Positions 9,012-18,143 of a stretch of 64,000 nt of DNA are shown in pieces. The first letter of the stretch is position 1; each line of letters starts with the position of its first letter. Under the pieces are notes generated by a model. The model was not told the origin of the DNA. It saw nothing but the letters and a program-made list of their open reading frames with translations, and did no database searches. The stretch is taken from contig JADYYS010000046.1 in assembly GCA_020853525.1 (NCBI GenBank), positions 1 to 64,000 of the forward strand, given 5' to 3'. Made by a program: the position numbers and the translations under genes. Origin of the DNA: Ardenticatenales bacterium (lineage in GTDB: Bacteria; Chloroflexota; Anaerolineae; Epilineales; Epilineaceae).

Positions 9012-10376
9012 GTGACCCCCCGCCGCACCGATCGCCCGCCGTCTCTTCCCGCGAACGTCCTCGCCCTGTCCGTCGCCAGCTTCCTGCGTGACGTCGCCAG
9101 CGAGATGCTCACGCACCTCGTGCCCGTTTTCCTGGCGGAGACGCTCGGCGCGCGGACGGCCGTCGTCGGCCTGATCGAGGGCCTGGCCGAGACGACCGCC
9201 AGCCTCACGAAGCTCTACAGCGGCCGCCTCTCCGACCGCTGGGGCCGCCGCAAGGGCCTCACGGCTTCCGGCTACGGCGTCGCCGCCGCCGCGCTGCCCG
9301 TGCTGTTCGCCGCCGCAACCTGGCCCGTCGTCCTGTCTGCCCGCCTCCTCGATCGGCTGGGCAAGGGCATCCGCACGGCGCCGCGCGATGCGCTCCTGGC
9401 CGACGCCGTGACGCCCGAGACCCGCGGGCGCGCGTTCGGCCTCCACCGCGCCGCCGACAGCGCCGGGGCGTTCGTCGGGCTGGTGATGGCCATGGCGATC
9501 GTCCAGCGCGCCGGGATCGGGGCGTTGCCGTTGGATGCGGCGACGTTTCGGACGATCGTAGGGTGGGCGGTGGTGCCGGGGGTGCTGGCGGTGGTCGTGA
9601 TCGTGGTTGGGGTGCGGGAGGTTGTCGCGGTTCCTCGGCGGGATCTCACCCTCCGACCCCCTCCCGAACCCCACCGCACCGGAGGTGCGGCGGGGACCCC
9701 GGTGAACCGTCTGGGGGAGGAGGAGGATGCTTGGCGGGGGGCAGTGGAATCCGGGCAGTCGCGCGTTGTGGAGGGGCGATTTGCGCGCTTCTTGGTCGTC
9801 ACCGTGCTCTTCACGCTGGCCAACGCGAGCGACGCGTTCCTCGTGCTGCGGGCGCGGAGTCTCGGGGCGTCGCTCGTCGAGGTCCTGGCGCTGCTGGCCC
9901 TGTTCAACCTCGTGTATGCGTCGCTGTCGACGTGGGCGGGTGGGCTGTCGGACCGCGTGCCAAGGCGGCGATTGATCGTCGCGGGCTGGCTGATCTACGC
10001 GGCGGTCTACCTCGGCTTCGCGTTCGCCGACGCGCCGGGCTGGTTGTGGCTGTTGTATGGCGCCTACGGCATCTACTACGCCTTGACGGACGGGGTGGCC
10101 AAGGCGATCGTCGCCGACCTGGTGCCCTCGGCGCGTCGCGGTGCGGCGTACGGCGCGTATCACGCGGCGGTCGGGCTCACGGCGCTGCCGGCCAGTGTGT
10201 TGGCGGGCGTGCTGTGGCAGGGGGTCGGCGCGTGGGGCGGGCTTGGGCCGCGGGCGCCCTTTCTCGTGGGGGCGGGGCTGGCGGTCGGGGCGGCGGGGTT
10301 GATGGCGGGATGGGTGGGGCGGGTGTCGGCGACTGATCGTGCGGCCGCGCGAGAGAAAGGTCCGCGAGGCGACTGA
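9012..10376 (+). CDS. MFS transporter
   Basis: 454-residue major facilitator superfamily permease with about 12 hydrophobic segments. The GTG at 9012 starts MTPRRTDRPPSLP just before the first helix (NVLALSVASFLRDVASEM). The conserved loop between helices 2 and 3 is visible as SGRLSDRWGRRKGL, and its C-terminal counterpart as AGGLSDRVPRRRL, with GKGIRTAPRDALLAD in between. That combination is seen in drug/metabolite efflux-type MFS proteins; the substrate is unknown. The central cytoplasmic loop (about 210-260) is unusually long and includes a hairpin-forming repeat read in frame as EPHRTGGAAGTP. The gene stops 8 nt before the end of the convergent WecG-type gene. Confidence 0.88.
   Translation: MTPRRTDRPPSLPANVLALSVASFLRDVASEMLTHLVPVFLAETLGARTAVVGLIEGLAETTASLTKLYSGRLSDRWGRRKGLTASGYGVAAAALPVLFAAATWPVVLSARLLDRLGKGIRTAPRDALLADAVTPETRGRAFGLHRAADSAGAFVGLVMAMAIVQRAGIGALPLDAATFRTIVGWAVVPGVLAVVVIVVGVREVVAVPRRDLTLRPPPEPHRTGGAAGTPVNRLGEEEDAWRGAVESGQSRVVEGRFARFLVVTVLFTLANASDAFLVLRARSLGASLVEVLALLALFNLVYASLSTWAGGLSDRVPRRRLIVAGWLIYAAVYLGFAFADAPGWLWLLYGAYGIYYALTDGVAKAIVADLVPSARRGAAYGAYHAAVGLTALPASVLAGVLWQGVGAWGGLGPRAPFLVGAGLAVGAAGLMAGWVGRVSATDRAAAREKGPRGD
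9669..9695. repeat. Hairpin repeat inside MFS gene
   Basis: CCCCACCGCACC (9669-9680) pairs with GGTGCGGCGGGG (9684-9695) around the loop GGA, with one mismatch. It lies in the codons for the central cytoplasmic loop, about residues 220-229, and keeps the frame open. Confidence 0.75.
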
Positions 10377-10384
10377 CGGCCGCG

Positions 10385-11188
10385 CTACACTCCTGCGGCC
10401 CGCCGCGCAGCCGCCGCGGCCGTCATCCCGACGAACCGCACCAGCCGCAGCTGCCTCCGCCACCGCCACGGCTGCGTCCCCAGCCGCCACAGCCAGATGA
10501 GCCCGAGCCGTGCCACCCACCGCGGCGGCCACGGCGCGATGCCGGCGATGAAGTTGAACGTGCCGCCCACCCCCATCCCGACCGGGATCCCGAGGGCCGG
10601 CAGGTGCTCGGCGAGCCAGACTTCCTGGGCGGGCGTGCCGTAGGCGACGAGCAGGATGTCGATCGGTGCCGCGGCGGCCAGGGCGGCGTGGACCGCGCGG
10701 ACATCATCGGGCCGAGGGCTGCCGGCGAACGTCCCCGCGATCCGAATGCCCGGATGATCGGCCGCCAGTCGGTTCGCCGCCGCGGCGGCGACGCCCTCGG
10801 CCGCACCCAGCAGGAACAGGCGCCAGCCCGCGGCCGCCGCCGCGTCGGCGAGCCGGACGGTCAACGCGCTGCCGGGCACGACGGTGCGGATCGGCGTGCC
10901 GAGGCGGCGCGCCGCCCAGCGGATACCCACGCCGTCGGGCGTGGCGAGAGCGGCGCCGGCCAGCGCGGCGGCCAGCGTCGGGTCGCGGTGCGCCTGGACC
11001 ACCATCTCCGGGTTCGGCGTCACCACGAGGTGCGACCGGCCGTTCGCGCGTCCGTCGGCCACCAGTTCGGCGATCCGGGCGACGGCCTCGTGGAACGTCA
11101 CGTCGTCGATCGCAATGCCGAGGACGTCCACGCGACGGCCGCGCGGCGGTGGGGCGGCGGTCGCGCCGGGCGGCGGTTCGGGTATCAT
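10385..11188 (-). CDS. WecG/TagA/CpsF-family glycosyltransferase
   Basis: 267 residues. Members of this family add N-acetylmannosamine or related sugars to undecaprenyl-linked intermediates in teichoic acid, enterobacterial common antigen and exopolysaccharide synthesis. Family features are present in order: VDVLGIAIDDVTFHEAV at the N-terminus, TPNPEMVV, TPDGVGIRWAARRLG, GWRLFLLGAAEGVA and the signature YGTPAQEVWL, then GVGGTFNFIAG. The ATG at 11188 is preferred; an in-frame extension upstream would overlap the divergent gene. The start codons of this gene and the sugar transferase at 11197 are only 8 bp apart, which suggests shared control of one envelope-glycan pathway. Confidence 0.88.
   Translation of the reverse strand: MIPEPPPGATAAPPPRGRRVDVLGIAIDDVTFHEAVARIAELVADGRANGRSHLVVTPNPEMVVQAHRDPTLAAALAGAALATPDGVGIRWAARRLGTPIRTVVPGSALTVRLADAAAAAGWRLFLLGAAEGVAAAAANRLAADHPGIRIAGTFAGSPRPDDVRAVHAALAAAAPIDILLVAYGTPAQEVWLAEHLPALGIPVGMGVGGTFNFIAGIAPWPPRWVARLGLIWLWRLGTQPWRWRRQLRLVRFVGMTAAAAARRAAGV
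11183..11188 (+). promoter_or_regulatory. -10 element for sugar transferase
   Basis: TATCAT, 8 nt before the ATG at 11197, implying a leaderless transcript. The hexamer overlaps the start codon of the divergent glycosyltransferase (11186-11188), so RNA polymerase binding here would cover the other gene's initiation region. Confidence 0.5.
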
Positions 11189-11196
11189 CGGGCGCC

Positions 11197-12465
11197 ATGC
11201 CCCCCGAAACGCCCCCGCCAGCCGTCCGCCCCGCACGTTCCGCGCCACCCGTGCGACGGGACGGTCCGCCCTCCCCACCGGGCGGCGAGCGCGTTCGGCG
11301 ACGGCGTCGATTCGCGATCGCCCTCCTCCTCTACGCCGTCCTGACCGTCGTCGCCTTTACGCTCGTCGTCCGTTTCATCCAGCGGTTGGCGCCGCTCTGG
11401 GACTACAACATCAAGAACGTCTGGCTGCAGTACAGCCTCCTGTGTGCGATCTTCGTCGCCTTCGCCGTCGGGGTCGACTGGGCCGTCGGACACCTCCCGC
11501 CCCGCGTGCGGATGCAGCGCGAGAACCGCCTGCGGCTGGCGCTCCTCGGCGGGTTGACGCTGGCCGCCATCGTGGCGCGCTACCAATCGCGCTTCCCGCC
11601 GGACCCGGAGCTCGGGCTCGAGCCGGGCATCGTGTACCTCGTCGTCGGCGTCCTCGGCGCGTACGCCGGTGTCCTCGCCGCCACGTGGCGGGCGTACGGC
11701 CTCGTCGAGGTCATCGCCCCGCCGTCCGCCGACATCGTCCGCCTTGTCGAGCAGGCGCATGCGCACGTCGTGCCGGCGCATCGCCTCTGGGACCACGCCA
11801 AGCGCGGCATCGATGCGGCCGCGTCGCTGGCGATTCTGATCGTGAGCCTGCCGATCTCGATCCCGCTGACGATGGCGCTGTGGTGGCAGGACCCCGGCCC
11901 GCTCCTCGTGGCCAAGGTGGCGGTCCGCCAAGCCGGCAGGAGCTTCAGGCAACTCAAGCTTCGCACGATGGTCAAGGACGCCGAAGCCGCCACCGGCCCC
12001 GTCCCCGCGGCGCCGACGGACGCGCGTGTGACGCGGCTGGGCGGGCTGCTGCGGCGAACGCACATCGACGAGCTTCCGCAGATGATCAACATCGCCATCG
12101 GCCAGATGAGCCTCGTCGGTCCGCGGCCCGAGCGGACGGTCTTCGTCGCCCGCCACCTGACGAACGTTCCCGGCTATGCCGAGCGCCACCGCGTACCGCC
12201 CGGCCTGGCCGGCTTGGCGCAGGTGTACGGCGACTACTACAGCACGCCGCGCGAAAAGCTGCGGTACGACCGGCTCTACATCCGCAAGCGCGGCCCTGGG
12301 CTCGATGTGCATCTCTTCCTGACCGCCGTGGCGCTGGCATTCTTCGGCGTCCGGCCCGGCGCGCGCCACCGGCGCCGGGAGCGGCAGCGGCTGCGGCAGC
12401 AGGAGCGGCGGTACGGGCGGGCGTACGAGGCGCTGCGGGGGGAGCAGGTCGGGGAGCGCGATTGA
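11197..12465 (+). CDS. Bacterial sugar transferase (exopolysaccharide initiation)
   Basis: 422 residues. Such enzymes transfer a sugar-1-phosphate from a UDP-sugar to undecaprenyl phosphate, the first membrane step of exopolysaccharide or O-antigen assembly. An Arg-rich cytoplasmic tail is followed by several membrane helices, starting with RFAIALLLYAVLTVVAFTLV. The catalytic domain occupies about 200-390: KRGIDAAASLAIL, LKLRTMVKDAE, RRTHIDELPQMINI and SLVGPRPE, all hallmarks of the family. The C-terminus is a charged Arg/Gln-rich tail. No Shine-Dalgarno is seen; a TATCAT box sits 8 nt before the ATG. The divergent neighbour is a WecG-type glycosyltransferase. The exact sugar is unknown. Confidence 0.9.
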   Translation: MPPETPPPAVRPARSAPPVRRDGPPSPPGGERVRRRRRFAIALLLYAVLTVVAFTLVVRFIQRLAPLWDYNIKNVWLQYSLLCAIFVAFAVGVDWAVGHLPPRVRMQRENRLRLALLGGLTLAAIVARYQSRFPPDPELGLEPGIVYLVVGVLGAYAGVLAATWRAYGLVEVIAPPSADIVRLVEQAHAHVVPAHRLWDHAKRGIDAAASLAILIVSLPISIPLTMALWWQDPGPLLVAKVAVRQAGRSFRQLKLRTMVKDAEAATGPVPAAPTDARVTRLGGLLRRTHIDELPQMINIAIGQMSLVGPRPERTVFVARHLTNVPGYAERHRVPPGLAGLAQVYGDYYSTPREKLRYDRLYIRKRGPGLDVHLFLTAVALAFFGVRPGARHRRRERQRLRQQERRYGRAYEALRGEQVGERD

Positions 12466-12530
12466 AGTCCGAACGGTGCGCGCGTGTCGACGACCTCCGC
12501 CGACGATGGTGCATCGCCCGGCCCCATCGA

Positions 12531-13022
12531 TCACCACCGATGCCAGGCCGGATGCCCCTCCCGCACCGCCACGAACACCCCCTCGCACGTCGCGCAGAGC
12601 TCGCCCGCCGCGTCGAACAGCTCGCCGTGGACGTTCGCGCGGCGGTCGCTGGCGTCCGTCACCCGCGCCACGAGGTGCACCGGACCGCCGGACGGCGTCG
12701 GCCGCAACAGCTTGATGTGGTACTCGGCGGTCACGGTGCACGGCGGTTCGTCGACGCCGGTGCGGACCATCAGGTGGTGCGCCGCCGTCCAGTTGCAGTG
12801 GCAGTCCAGCAGCGAGCCGATGATCCCGCCGTTCAACATCCCTTCGAACGCCTCGTGCTCCTTGGCGCCCTGCCAGTCGGCGACGACGGCGTCGCCTGCG
12901 ATGCGGCTCTTGATCTGCAGTCCCTTCGTGTTTGCGGGGCCGCAGCCGAAACAGATGCTGTTGGGGGCGTAGCGGTCCTGGAGGGCGATCGCTGCGTCGT
13001 CCGTCGACCCTGGTGCGGTCAT
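12531..13022 (-). CDS. PaaI-family acyl-CoA thioesterase
   Basis: 163 residues, hotdog fold (4HBT family), predicted to hydrolyse acyl- or aryl-CoA thioesters. Visible features are the N-terminal SICFGCGPANTKGLQI and the hotdog helix HEAFEGMLNGGIIGSLLDCH, with the Gly/Asp positions usual for the active site, then TAEYHIKLLRPTPSGGPV. The ATG at 13022 overlaps the TGA of the upstream GCS2-CBS gene (ATGA) and is preceded by AAGGAG at 7 nt, so the two are translationally coupled. Why a thioesterase should be coupled to a glutamate-cysteine-ligase-like enzyme is unclear. Confidence 0.85.
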   Translation of the reverse strand: MTAPGSTDDAAIALQDRYAPNSICFGCGPANTKGLQIKSRIAGDAVVADWQGAKEHEAFEGMLNGGIIGSLLDCHCNWTAAHHLMVRTGVDEPPCTVTAEYHIKLLRPTPSGGPVHLVARVTDASDRRANVHGELFDAAGELCATCEGVFVAVREGHPAWHRW

Positions 13023-15055
13023 GCGGTGTCTCCTTGCCGCTTGCGCGGGCGTCGTGGGTTCGGGTGGCGAGGCGGCGCGGGCGTGCTGGCGGGTGGCGCG
13101 GCCGTTGTCGCAGCGGACATCGTCGTGTCGGGGGCGACCTGGGCCAGGTGCCCCGTCAACAGGTCGCGCGCCACGGCCAGGAAGTCGTACTGCGTGATCA
13201 TCCCGACCAATTGCCCGTCCTTCACGACCGGCAGCGCGCCGACGCCCCGATCGTGCATCAGCCGGATGGCATCCAGCGTCGACGTTTCCGGTCCGCATGT
13301 CACGAGGTCGCGGCGCATGATGTCCCGCACCGCCGGCGGCTCCGACTCGCTGCCGAGCCGGGCACGGGCCACGAGGTCGACGAGGGCGCGATAGCTGACC
13401 ATGCCGATCAGGCGATGGTCGTTGTCTTCGACGGGCACGTGGCGGACATGCTGCCAGACCATCAGGTTCGCGACGAGGTCGACGCTCTCGTCCTCGTGCA
13501 CCGTGAACAGGTCGGTCGTCATGTACTGCTCGACGCGCAGGAAGTTGAACTGCCAGCCGCCGCTCTCATCCAGCGCGGCCGGCGCCCACTCGGCCACGGG
13601 CGTCCCCTCCTCCTGTCGCTCGGCCATCGCGCCGACGAGCGCGTTCAGCCGCTCGCCCGGCGTGCCGCGCCCGGATGCGTCCAGGCCGGCCAGCGATCGC
13701 AGCTGCCAGCGCGCGCCGTTCTGGCCGGACGTCGCCCGGCGGTGGATGATCCCCAGAAGGCGGTCGATGTCGGCTGCGTCGATCCCCGCCGCGCGCAGGC
13801 CCGACGCGGCGAGCGGCACGAGGCGGTCGGCGACGAGCTCCGCCGCCGGCACCGTCTCGCCGTCGAGCCACTGCAGCTGCGCGTTCAAGCCGTGCTGTGC
13901 GGCCTGGAAGAAGTTGGCCTTGGCGTCGGCGAACGCGATGTGGCGCCGAACGTCGTCGCAATCCTCCGTGATCGCCGTCACGAGCCCCAGCCACAGCGCC
14001 GCGTTCGCGATCTCATCGACGACGGTCGGTCCCGACGGCAGGACGCGGTTCTCGATCCGCAGGTGCGGCTTGCCGTCCGTCACGCCGTAGCACGCGCGGT
14101 TCCAGCGATACACCGTGCTGTTGTGGAGCGAGAGCGCCCGCAATCGCGGAACCCGCCCGGCGGCCAACTCGGCGAACGGGTCCTCGTCGTGCATCTCGCC
14201 GAGGAGGGCCCGGAAGCGCACGACGTCCTCGCGGTAGAGCTCGAGGACGCTGCGGTCCACCCAGCGGTTGCCGAACGTGACCCGCGGGCTTCGCTCGCGC
14301 AGGTGGTCGGCCGAGCTGCGGGTGTCGATCGACTGTTGGAAGAGGGCGATGCGCGTCTCGTGCCACAGTCGGCGGCCAAACAGGAGCGGCGCGTTGGCGC
14401 CGACGGCGAGGACGGGTGCCGCGACGACCTGGGCGACGTTGTAGGCGTTGGCGAAGCCCGCGGGGTCGACCTGGAAATGGACCTGGAAGCTGGCGTTGCA
14501 CGCTTCCAACATGAAGCTGTCGTGCGTGACGATCAGCTCGTCGATCCCCTTGATGTGGAAGTCGAAGTGACCGCCGCGCAGGCGGTGCAGCGCCTCGCCC
14601 AGCAGCGCGTAGCGGCGCACCGGCGTCATCGCCTCGGGTCCGACGTCGCTCTTGCGCATCGTCGGCAGGCTGCCGACGAGGATCGGCCGCACGCCCAGCT
14701 GCGCACACGCCGCGCGCAGCCGGCCGAAGAGGTCGTCGAGCTGGCGTTCGAGCTGCGCGAGCGCGTCGCCCGTGAAGATCTGCGGATCGAGGTTCAGCTC
14801 GACGTTGAACAGCCCGAGCTCGGTCGTGAAGTGCGGATCGTCCGTGCGGGCGAGCACGTCGAGGCCCGCCAGCGCCGGACGCCAGGCCGCATCGACCAGA
14901 AAGACCTCCTGCTCGGCGCCGATCCGCCGCACGCATGTCTCGATCTGACCGCCGTCGATCATCGTCTCGAGCGCGCGCAGGTCCGCCAGCAGGCGGCGCG
15001 TGAAGCGGCGCAGGTTGTCGCCGTCGAGCGCGTCGCTGACGTCGTGGGTGCCCAT
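13019..15055 (-). CDS. GCS2-type glutamate-cysteine ligase fused to CBS pair
   Basis: 678 residues. Residues 1 to about 480 resemble the GCS2 carboxylate-amine ligase family (glutamate-cysteine ligase and relatives): RIGAEQEVFLVD, ELGLFNVELNLDPQ, MLEACNASFQVHFQVDP and LRIENRVLPSGPTVVDEIAN carry the acidic metal/ATP-binding positions. Residues about 505-632 form two CBS domains (YMTTDLFTVHEDESVDL, then IMRRDLVTCGPETSTLDAI), which usually bind adenine nucleotides and regulate the attached enzyme. The C-terminus is a Pro/Arg-rich tail. An AGGAG-like site precedes the ATG at 15055. The protein could make gamma-glutamylcysteine or another gamma-glutamyl product under energy-charge control; the amine substrate is not predictable. 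Downstream it is coupled to a thioesterase. Confidence 0.82.
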   Translation of the reverse strand: MGTHDVSDALDGDNLRRFTRRLLADLRALETMIDGGQIETCVRRIGAEQEVFLVDAAWRPALAGLDVLARTDDPHFTTELGLFNVELNLDPQIFTGDALAQLERQLDDLFGRLRAACAQLGVRPILVGSLPTMRKSDVGPEAMTPVRRYALLGEALHRLRGGHFDFHIKGIDELIVTHDSFMLEACNASFQVHFQVDPAGFANAYNVAQVVAAPVLAVGANAPLLFGRRLWHETRIALFQQSIDTRSSADHLRERSPRVTFGNRWVDRSVLELYREDVVRFRALLGEMHDEDPFAELAAGRVPRLRALSLHNSTVYRWNRACYGVTDGKPHLRIENRVLPSGPTVVDEIANAALWLGLVTAITEDCDDVRRHIAFADAKANFFQAAQHGLNAQLQWLDGETVPAAELVADRLVPLAASGLRAAGIDAADIDRLLGIIHRRATSGQNGARWQLRSLAGLDASGRGTPGERLNALVGAMAERQEEGTPVAEWAPAALDESGGWQFNFLRVEQYMTTDLFTVHEDESVDLVANLMVWQHVRHVPVEDNDHRLIGMVSYRALVDLVARARLGSESEPPAVRDIMRRDLVTCGPETSTLDAIRLMHDRGVGALPVVKDGQLVGMITQYDFLAVARDLLTGHLAQVAPDTTMSAATTAAPPASTPAPPRHPNPRRPRKRQGDTA

Positions 15056-15087
15056 CGTGCTCCTCGAAGGGTCGCGGCGGGGCCGGT

Positions 15088-15093
15088 AGGATA
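15088..15093 (-). promoter_or_regulatory. -10 element for GCS2-CBS gene
   Basis: On the minus strand this reads TATCCT. Transcription would start about 26 nt before the ATG at 15055, leaving room for the ribosome site. A similar TATCCT serves the divergent gene at 15211. Confidence 0.4.
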
Positions 15094-15210
15094 GCGCGGC
15101 TCGGCGGATTGGGCGATGGATCGCGTGGGCGGGCGCCCGCGCCGCTCGCGGCCGGATCGTACAGCGGACGACATCGTCCGACGCCGATCGATGCGGTATC
15201 CTGACCGGCG

Positions 15211-16531
15211 ATGACCGCCCCCGTTCCGCCGCGCCTTGTCCCGCCGCCCGTCGCGCGCAGCGCCGTCTTCGGCCGCGACGACGAGCGCGTGGCCGTCGCC
15301 GCCCTGCTGGAACGGGACGACGTCGGTCTGCTGACCGTCACCGGACCCGGCGGCGCCGGCAAGACGCGGCTGGCGCTGGCCGTCGCCGAGGACATGGCCG
15401 GGCGCTTTCCGGACGGCGTCGCATTCGCCGGCCTTGCATCCGTCGGCGAGGCGGCGCACGTGCCGGACGCTGCGCGGCGCGATCGCATGGAGCTACGACC
15501 AGCTCGAACCGGCGCAGCAGGCGCTGTTCCGACGGCTTGGCGTGTTCGTCGGGGGACTGACGTTGGACGCGGCGGCGGCCGTGGACGGCGAGGCGGTCGG
15601 CGTCGTCGACCGCCTCGAGTCGCTGGTGGCCAAGAGCCTGCTCCGGCCACGGCCGGGCGGGGAGGGCGAGCGCCGTTTCGACCTGCTGGAGATGCTGCGT
15701 GCATTCGCCCTGGAGCAGCTGCACGCCGGCGGTGAGTTGGCTGCGGCCCGCCGGGCGCACCTGACGTGGTGCATCGGGCTCGCTCGTACGGCCGCAGAGG
15801 CATGGGACACGCCGCAGCAGCGGGACTGGATCGAGCGGATCGACGCCGAGCAGGACAACCTCCGTGCGGTGTTGACTTGGTCGCTCGACGCGTCGCCCGG
15901 GGCCATGGTCGATGGCTGGGCGGGCACCGCCTCGCGCGATCTCATGGTCGCCCAGCGCGCCATCGGCCGTGTCGCCCATCGGCGCGGCGACTTCGGTGCG
16001 GCCGAAGCGGCCCTCACAGCCGCGATGCGGAACGCGCGCGCGATCGACGAGCCCGACGAGGCGGTCCGGACGCTCATCAGCCTCGGCATGCGGGCCCGTG
16101 GGGTCGGCCGAATGGACGATGCGCAGGCGTTCTACGCCGAGGCGCTGGCGCTTGTCCGTCAGTCCGGCGCCGAGCGACGGATGGGCGACTGCCACTACAA
16201 CCTCGGCGCGCTGGCGATGCTCCGCGGCGATCTGGCGGCCACGCGCGCGCAGTTGGAGGAGAGCCGCACGATCGCCCACCGCCACGGGAACGTTCGCGGC
16301 GAGGTCTTCGCCGTCGCGGCGCTCGGGACGCAGTCGGCGTGGGAAGGCGATGCGGAGAGGGCGATCGACTTGCTGCACGGCGGCCTGACGCGGGCCGAGG
16401 CGAACGGCATTCGCGACCAAGCCGTCGTTCACGCCCGCAACGTGCTGGCGTCCGTCGTGCAAAGCGTGGGGCGCTCGGCAAGCTCGGGCTCGGCAACCGG
16501 ACGCAGTTGGCCGTATGGGTCCGGGACAGGG
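15211..16531 (+). pseudogene. Decayed LuxR-family STAND regulator
   Basis: Three fragments of one protein type lie in different frames. Fragment one (from ATG 15211, TATCCT box 8 nt upstream) encodes VFGRDDERVAV and the Walker A loop GPGGAGKTRLALAVAEDM, ending near 15460. Fragment two (another frame, from about 15464) resumes at RTLRGAIAWSYDQL, a motif normally about 200 residues further on, and continues through TPR-like helices (LGMRARGVGRMDDAQAFYAE). Fragment three (first frame again, 16480-16528) is only KLGLGNRTQLAVW, the recognition-helix end of a LuxR DNA-binding domain. Two internal deletions, each changing frame, have removed Walker B and the sensor region, then the rest of the TPRs and most of the HTH. 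It was probably an ATP-dependent (MalT-like) transcription activator. Confidence 0.82.
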
Positions 16532-16555
16532 AACACCCCCCCCATCATCCCCTGA

Positions 16556-17458
16556 TCATCCCCCCACCCGGTCGCGCGTCCGCCCTCGCCGTGCCCGCTT
16601 CTCGAGAAACTCGATGATCGCTCCGGCCACGTCGACGCCGCTGGCGGCCTCGATGCCCTCGAGGCCGGGCGATGAGTTCACCTCGATGACGAGCGGTCCG
16701 TGGTTGCTGCGCAGGAGGTCGACGCCGGCGACGTTGAGGCCGAGCGTCTTGCAGGCACGCACGGCGGTCGTGCGCTCGACGGGGCGCAGGCGGATCTGGC
16801 TGGCCGAGCCGCCGCGGTGGAGGTTGCTGCGGAACTCGCCTTCGGGCGCCTGGCGCCGCATCGCAGCCACGACGCGCCCGCCGACGACGAATGCCCGGAT
16901 GTCGGCGCCGCCGGCCTCGGCGATGAACTCCTGGAGCAGGATGTTGGCGTCCAGCTGCCGGAACGCGGCGATGACCGACTCGGCCGCATTGCGCGTTTCG
17001 GCCAGCACGACGCCCATCCCTTGCGTGCCCTCCAGCAGCTTGATGACGAACGGCGGCTTGCCGACGCTGTCGATGAGGCCCTCGATGTCCTTCGTGGCGT
17101 GGGCGAAGCCCGTGACGGGCATCCCGATGCCCTCGCGGCTGAGGAGCTGCAGGCTGCGCAGCTTGTCCCGTGAGCGCGAAATGGCCTGTGATTCGTTGGC
17201 CGCAAAGACGCCCATCATCTCGAACTGGCGGACGACGGCCGTGCCGTAGAACGTGTACGTGGCGCCGATGCGCGGGATGATCGCGTCGAAGTCCAGGTTC
17301 TTGCCGCCGAGGATGACGGAGGGCTTCTGCGACGTGATGTTCATGTAGCAGCGCAGATAGTCGACGATCTGCACCTCGTGGCCGCGCGCTTCCGCCGCCT
17401 CCCTCAGCCGCGTCGTCGAGTAGAGCGCCGCGCGGCGGGACAGGATGCCGATCTTCAT
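16556..17458 (-). CDS. rimK: RimK-family ATP-grasp ligase
   Basis: 300 residues. RimK enzymes add glutamate residues to the C-terminus of ribosomal protein S6 or make poly-glutamate, using ATP. The start [20 protein letters not shown] is characteristic. The ATP-grasp core follows: [58 protein letters not shown] and the metal-binding [14 protein letters not shown]. Length matches E. coli RimK. The ATG overlaps the stop of the upstream protease gene (ATGA at 17458-17455), so the two are translationally coupled, as RimK and its partner protease often are. Confidence 0.93.
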   Translation of the reverse strand: MKIGILSRRAALYSTTRLREAAEARGHEVQIVDYLRCYMNITSQKPSVILGGKNLDFDAIIPRIGATYTFYGTAVVRQFEMMGVFAANESQAISRSRDKLRSLQLLSREGIGMPVTGFAHATKDIEGLIDSVGKPPFVIKLLEGTQGMGVVLAETRNAAESVIAAFRQLDANILLQEFIAEAGGADIRAFVVGGRVVAAMRRQAPEGEFRSNLHRGGSASQIRLRPVERTTAVRACKTLGLNVAGVDLLRSNHGPLVIEVNSSPGLEGIEAASGVDVAGAIIEFLEKRARRGRTRDRVGG

Positions 17459-18042
17459 GGACGATTCTCCGAGGCAAGGGCAGGGGTGCGATCCGGGGCG
17501 GATGCCGATTCGGGTGCGGTCGCGGCGTGGTCACTGTCGCTGTCGCGGTCGACGTCGCCCGTGCCGGCGCGCGCCGGATCGCGCGCGCTCTGGACGAACG
17601 ACCGGCCGCTGTTCACGAGGAACCGCCGGCGGAGGGCCTGGCGGCCGAGGAGCATCCGGAAGCCCATGAGGTCGCGGCGCACCAGCGTCAGGTCGATCGA
17701 GTAGCGGTGGGATCCGATGAGAAACGTCGTGTGGATCACCGGCCGGAACGTCTTCTTGCCGCTGGATGACCGAACCCACTTCATGCCGAGCAGCGGCGCC
17801 TCGCATGTCACGGTCGTCGTGTCGTCGTCGATGATCGGATGGACCTGGAACCGTACCCAGTCCGCGCCGTCGCGCTTGAAGCGCGCCACGTTCCAGGCAT
17901 GCAGCGCCGACGAGCGAGCGCCCGTGTCCACCTTGACCTTCACGGCGGGGATGCCGAGCTCGGGCAGCGTCACCCACTCCCGCCAGCCGATCGTCTCGAG
18001 GGGGCGCCGCACACGCTTTGCCAACCGCACCTCCGCGGCCAA
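17455..18042 (-). CDS. RimB-type retropepsin-like protease (DUF/PF05618)
   Basis: Up to 195 residues. The domain at about 20-140 matches the putative ATP-dependent zinc protease family that accompanies Rim[21 protein letters not shown], then the aspartyl-protease-like [12 protein letters not shown], then MLLGRQAL and FLVNSGRSF. Characterised partners in Pseudomonas (RimB) trim the glutamate tail added by RimK. The longest frame begins at TTG 18042; GTG 18030 is also possible, and no good ribosome site decides between them. The C-terminal 45 residues are Asp/Ala/Pro-rich and probably disordered. The gene is coupled to rimK by a 4-nt overlap. Confidence 0.82.
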   Translation of the reverse strand: MAAEVRLAKRVRRPLETIGWREWVTLPELGIPAVKVKVDTGARSSALHAWNVARFKRDGADWVRFQVHPIIDDDTTTVTCEAPLLGMKWVRSSSGKKTFRPVIHTTFLIGSHRYSIDLTLVRRDLMGFRMLLGRQALRRRFLVNSGRSFVQSARDPARAGTGDVDRDSDSDHAATAPESASAPDRTPALASENRP

Positions 18043-18143
18043 AGCCGCCCGCTACCCAGCGACTCCGACACGAGGCGCGATGATGCCAGAGCGGGCGGGC
18101 AAGGGCAACAGCCGAAAGGGACGCATCGCCCCCTCCGCGGCGA

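Noticed and set aside
15211-15735. Separate small ATP-binding protein
   Set aside because: The frame loses all STAND features after about 15460, and the continuing family motifs appear in another frame, so it is a fragment of one broken gene.
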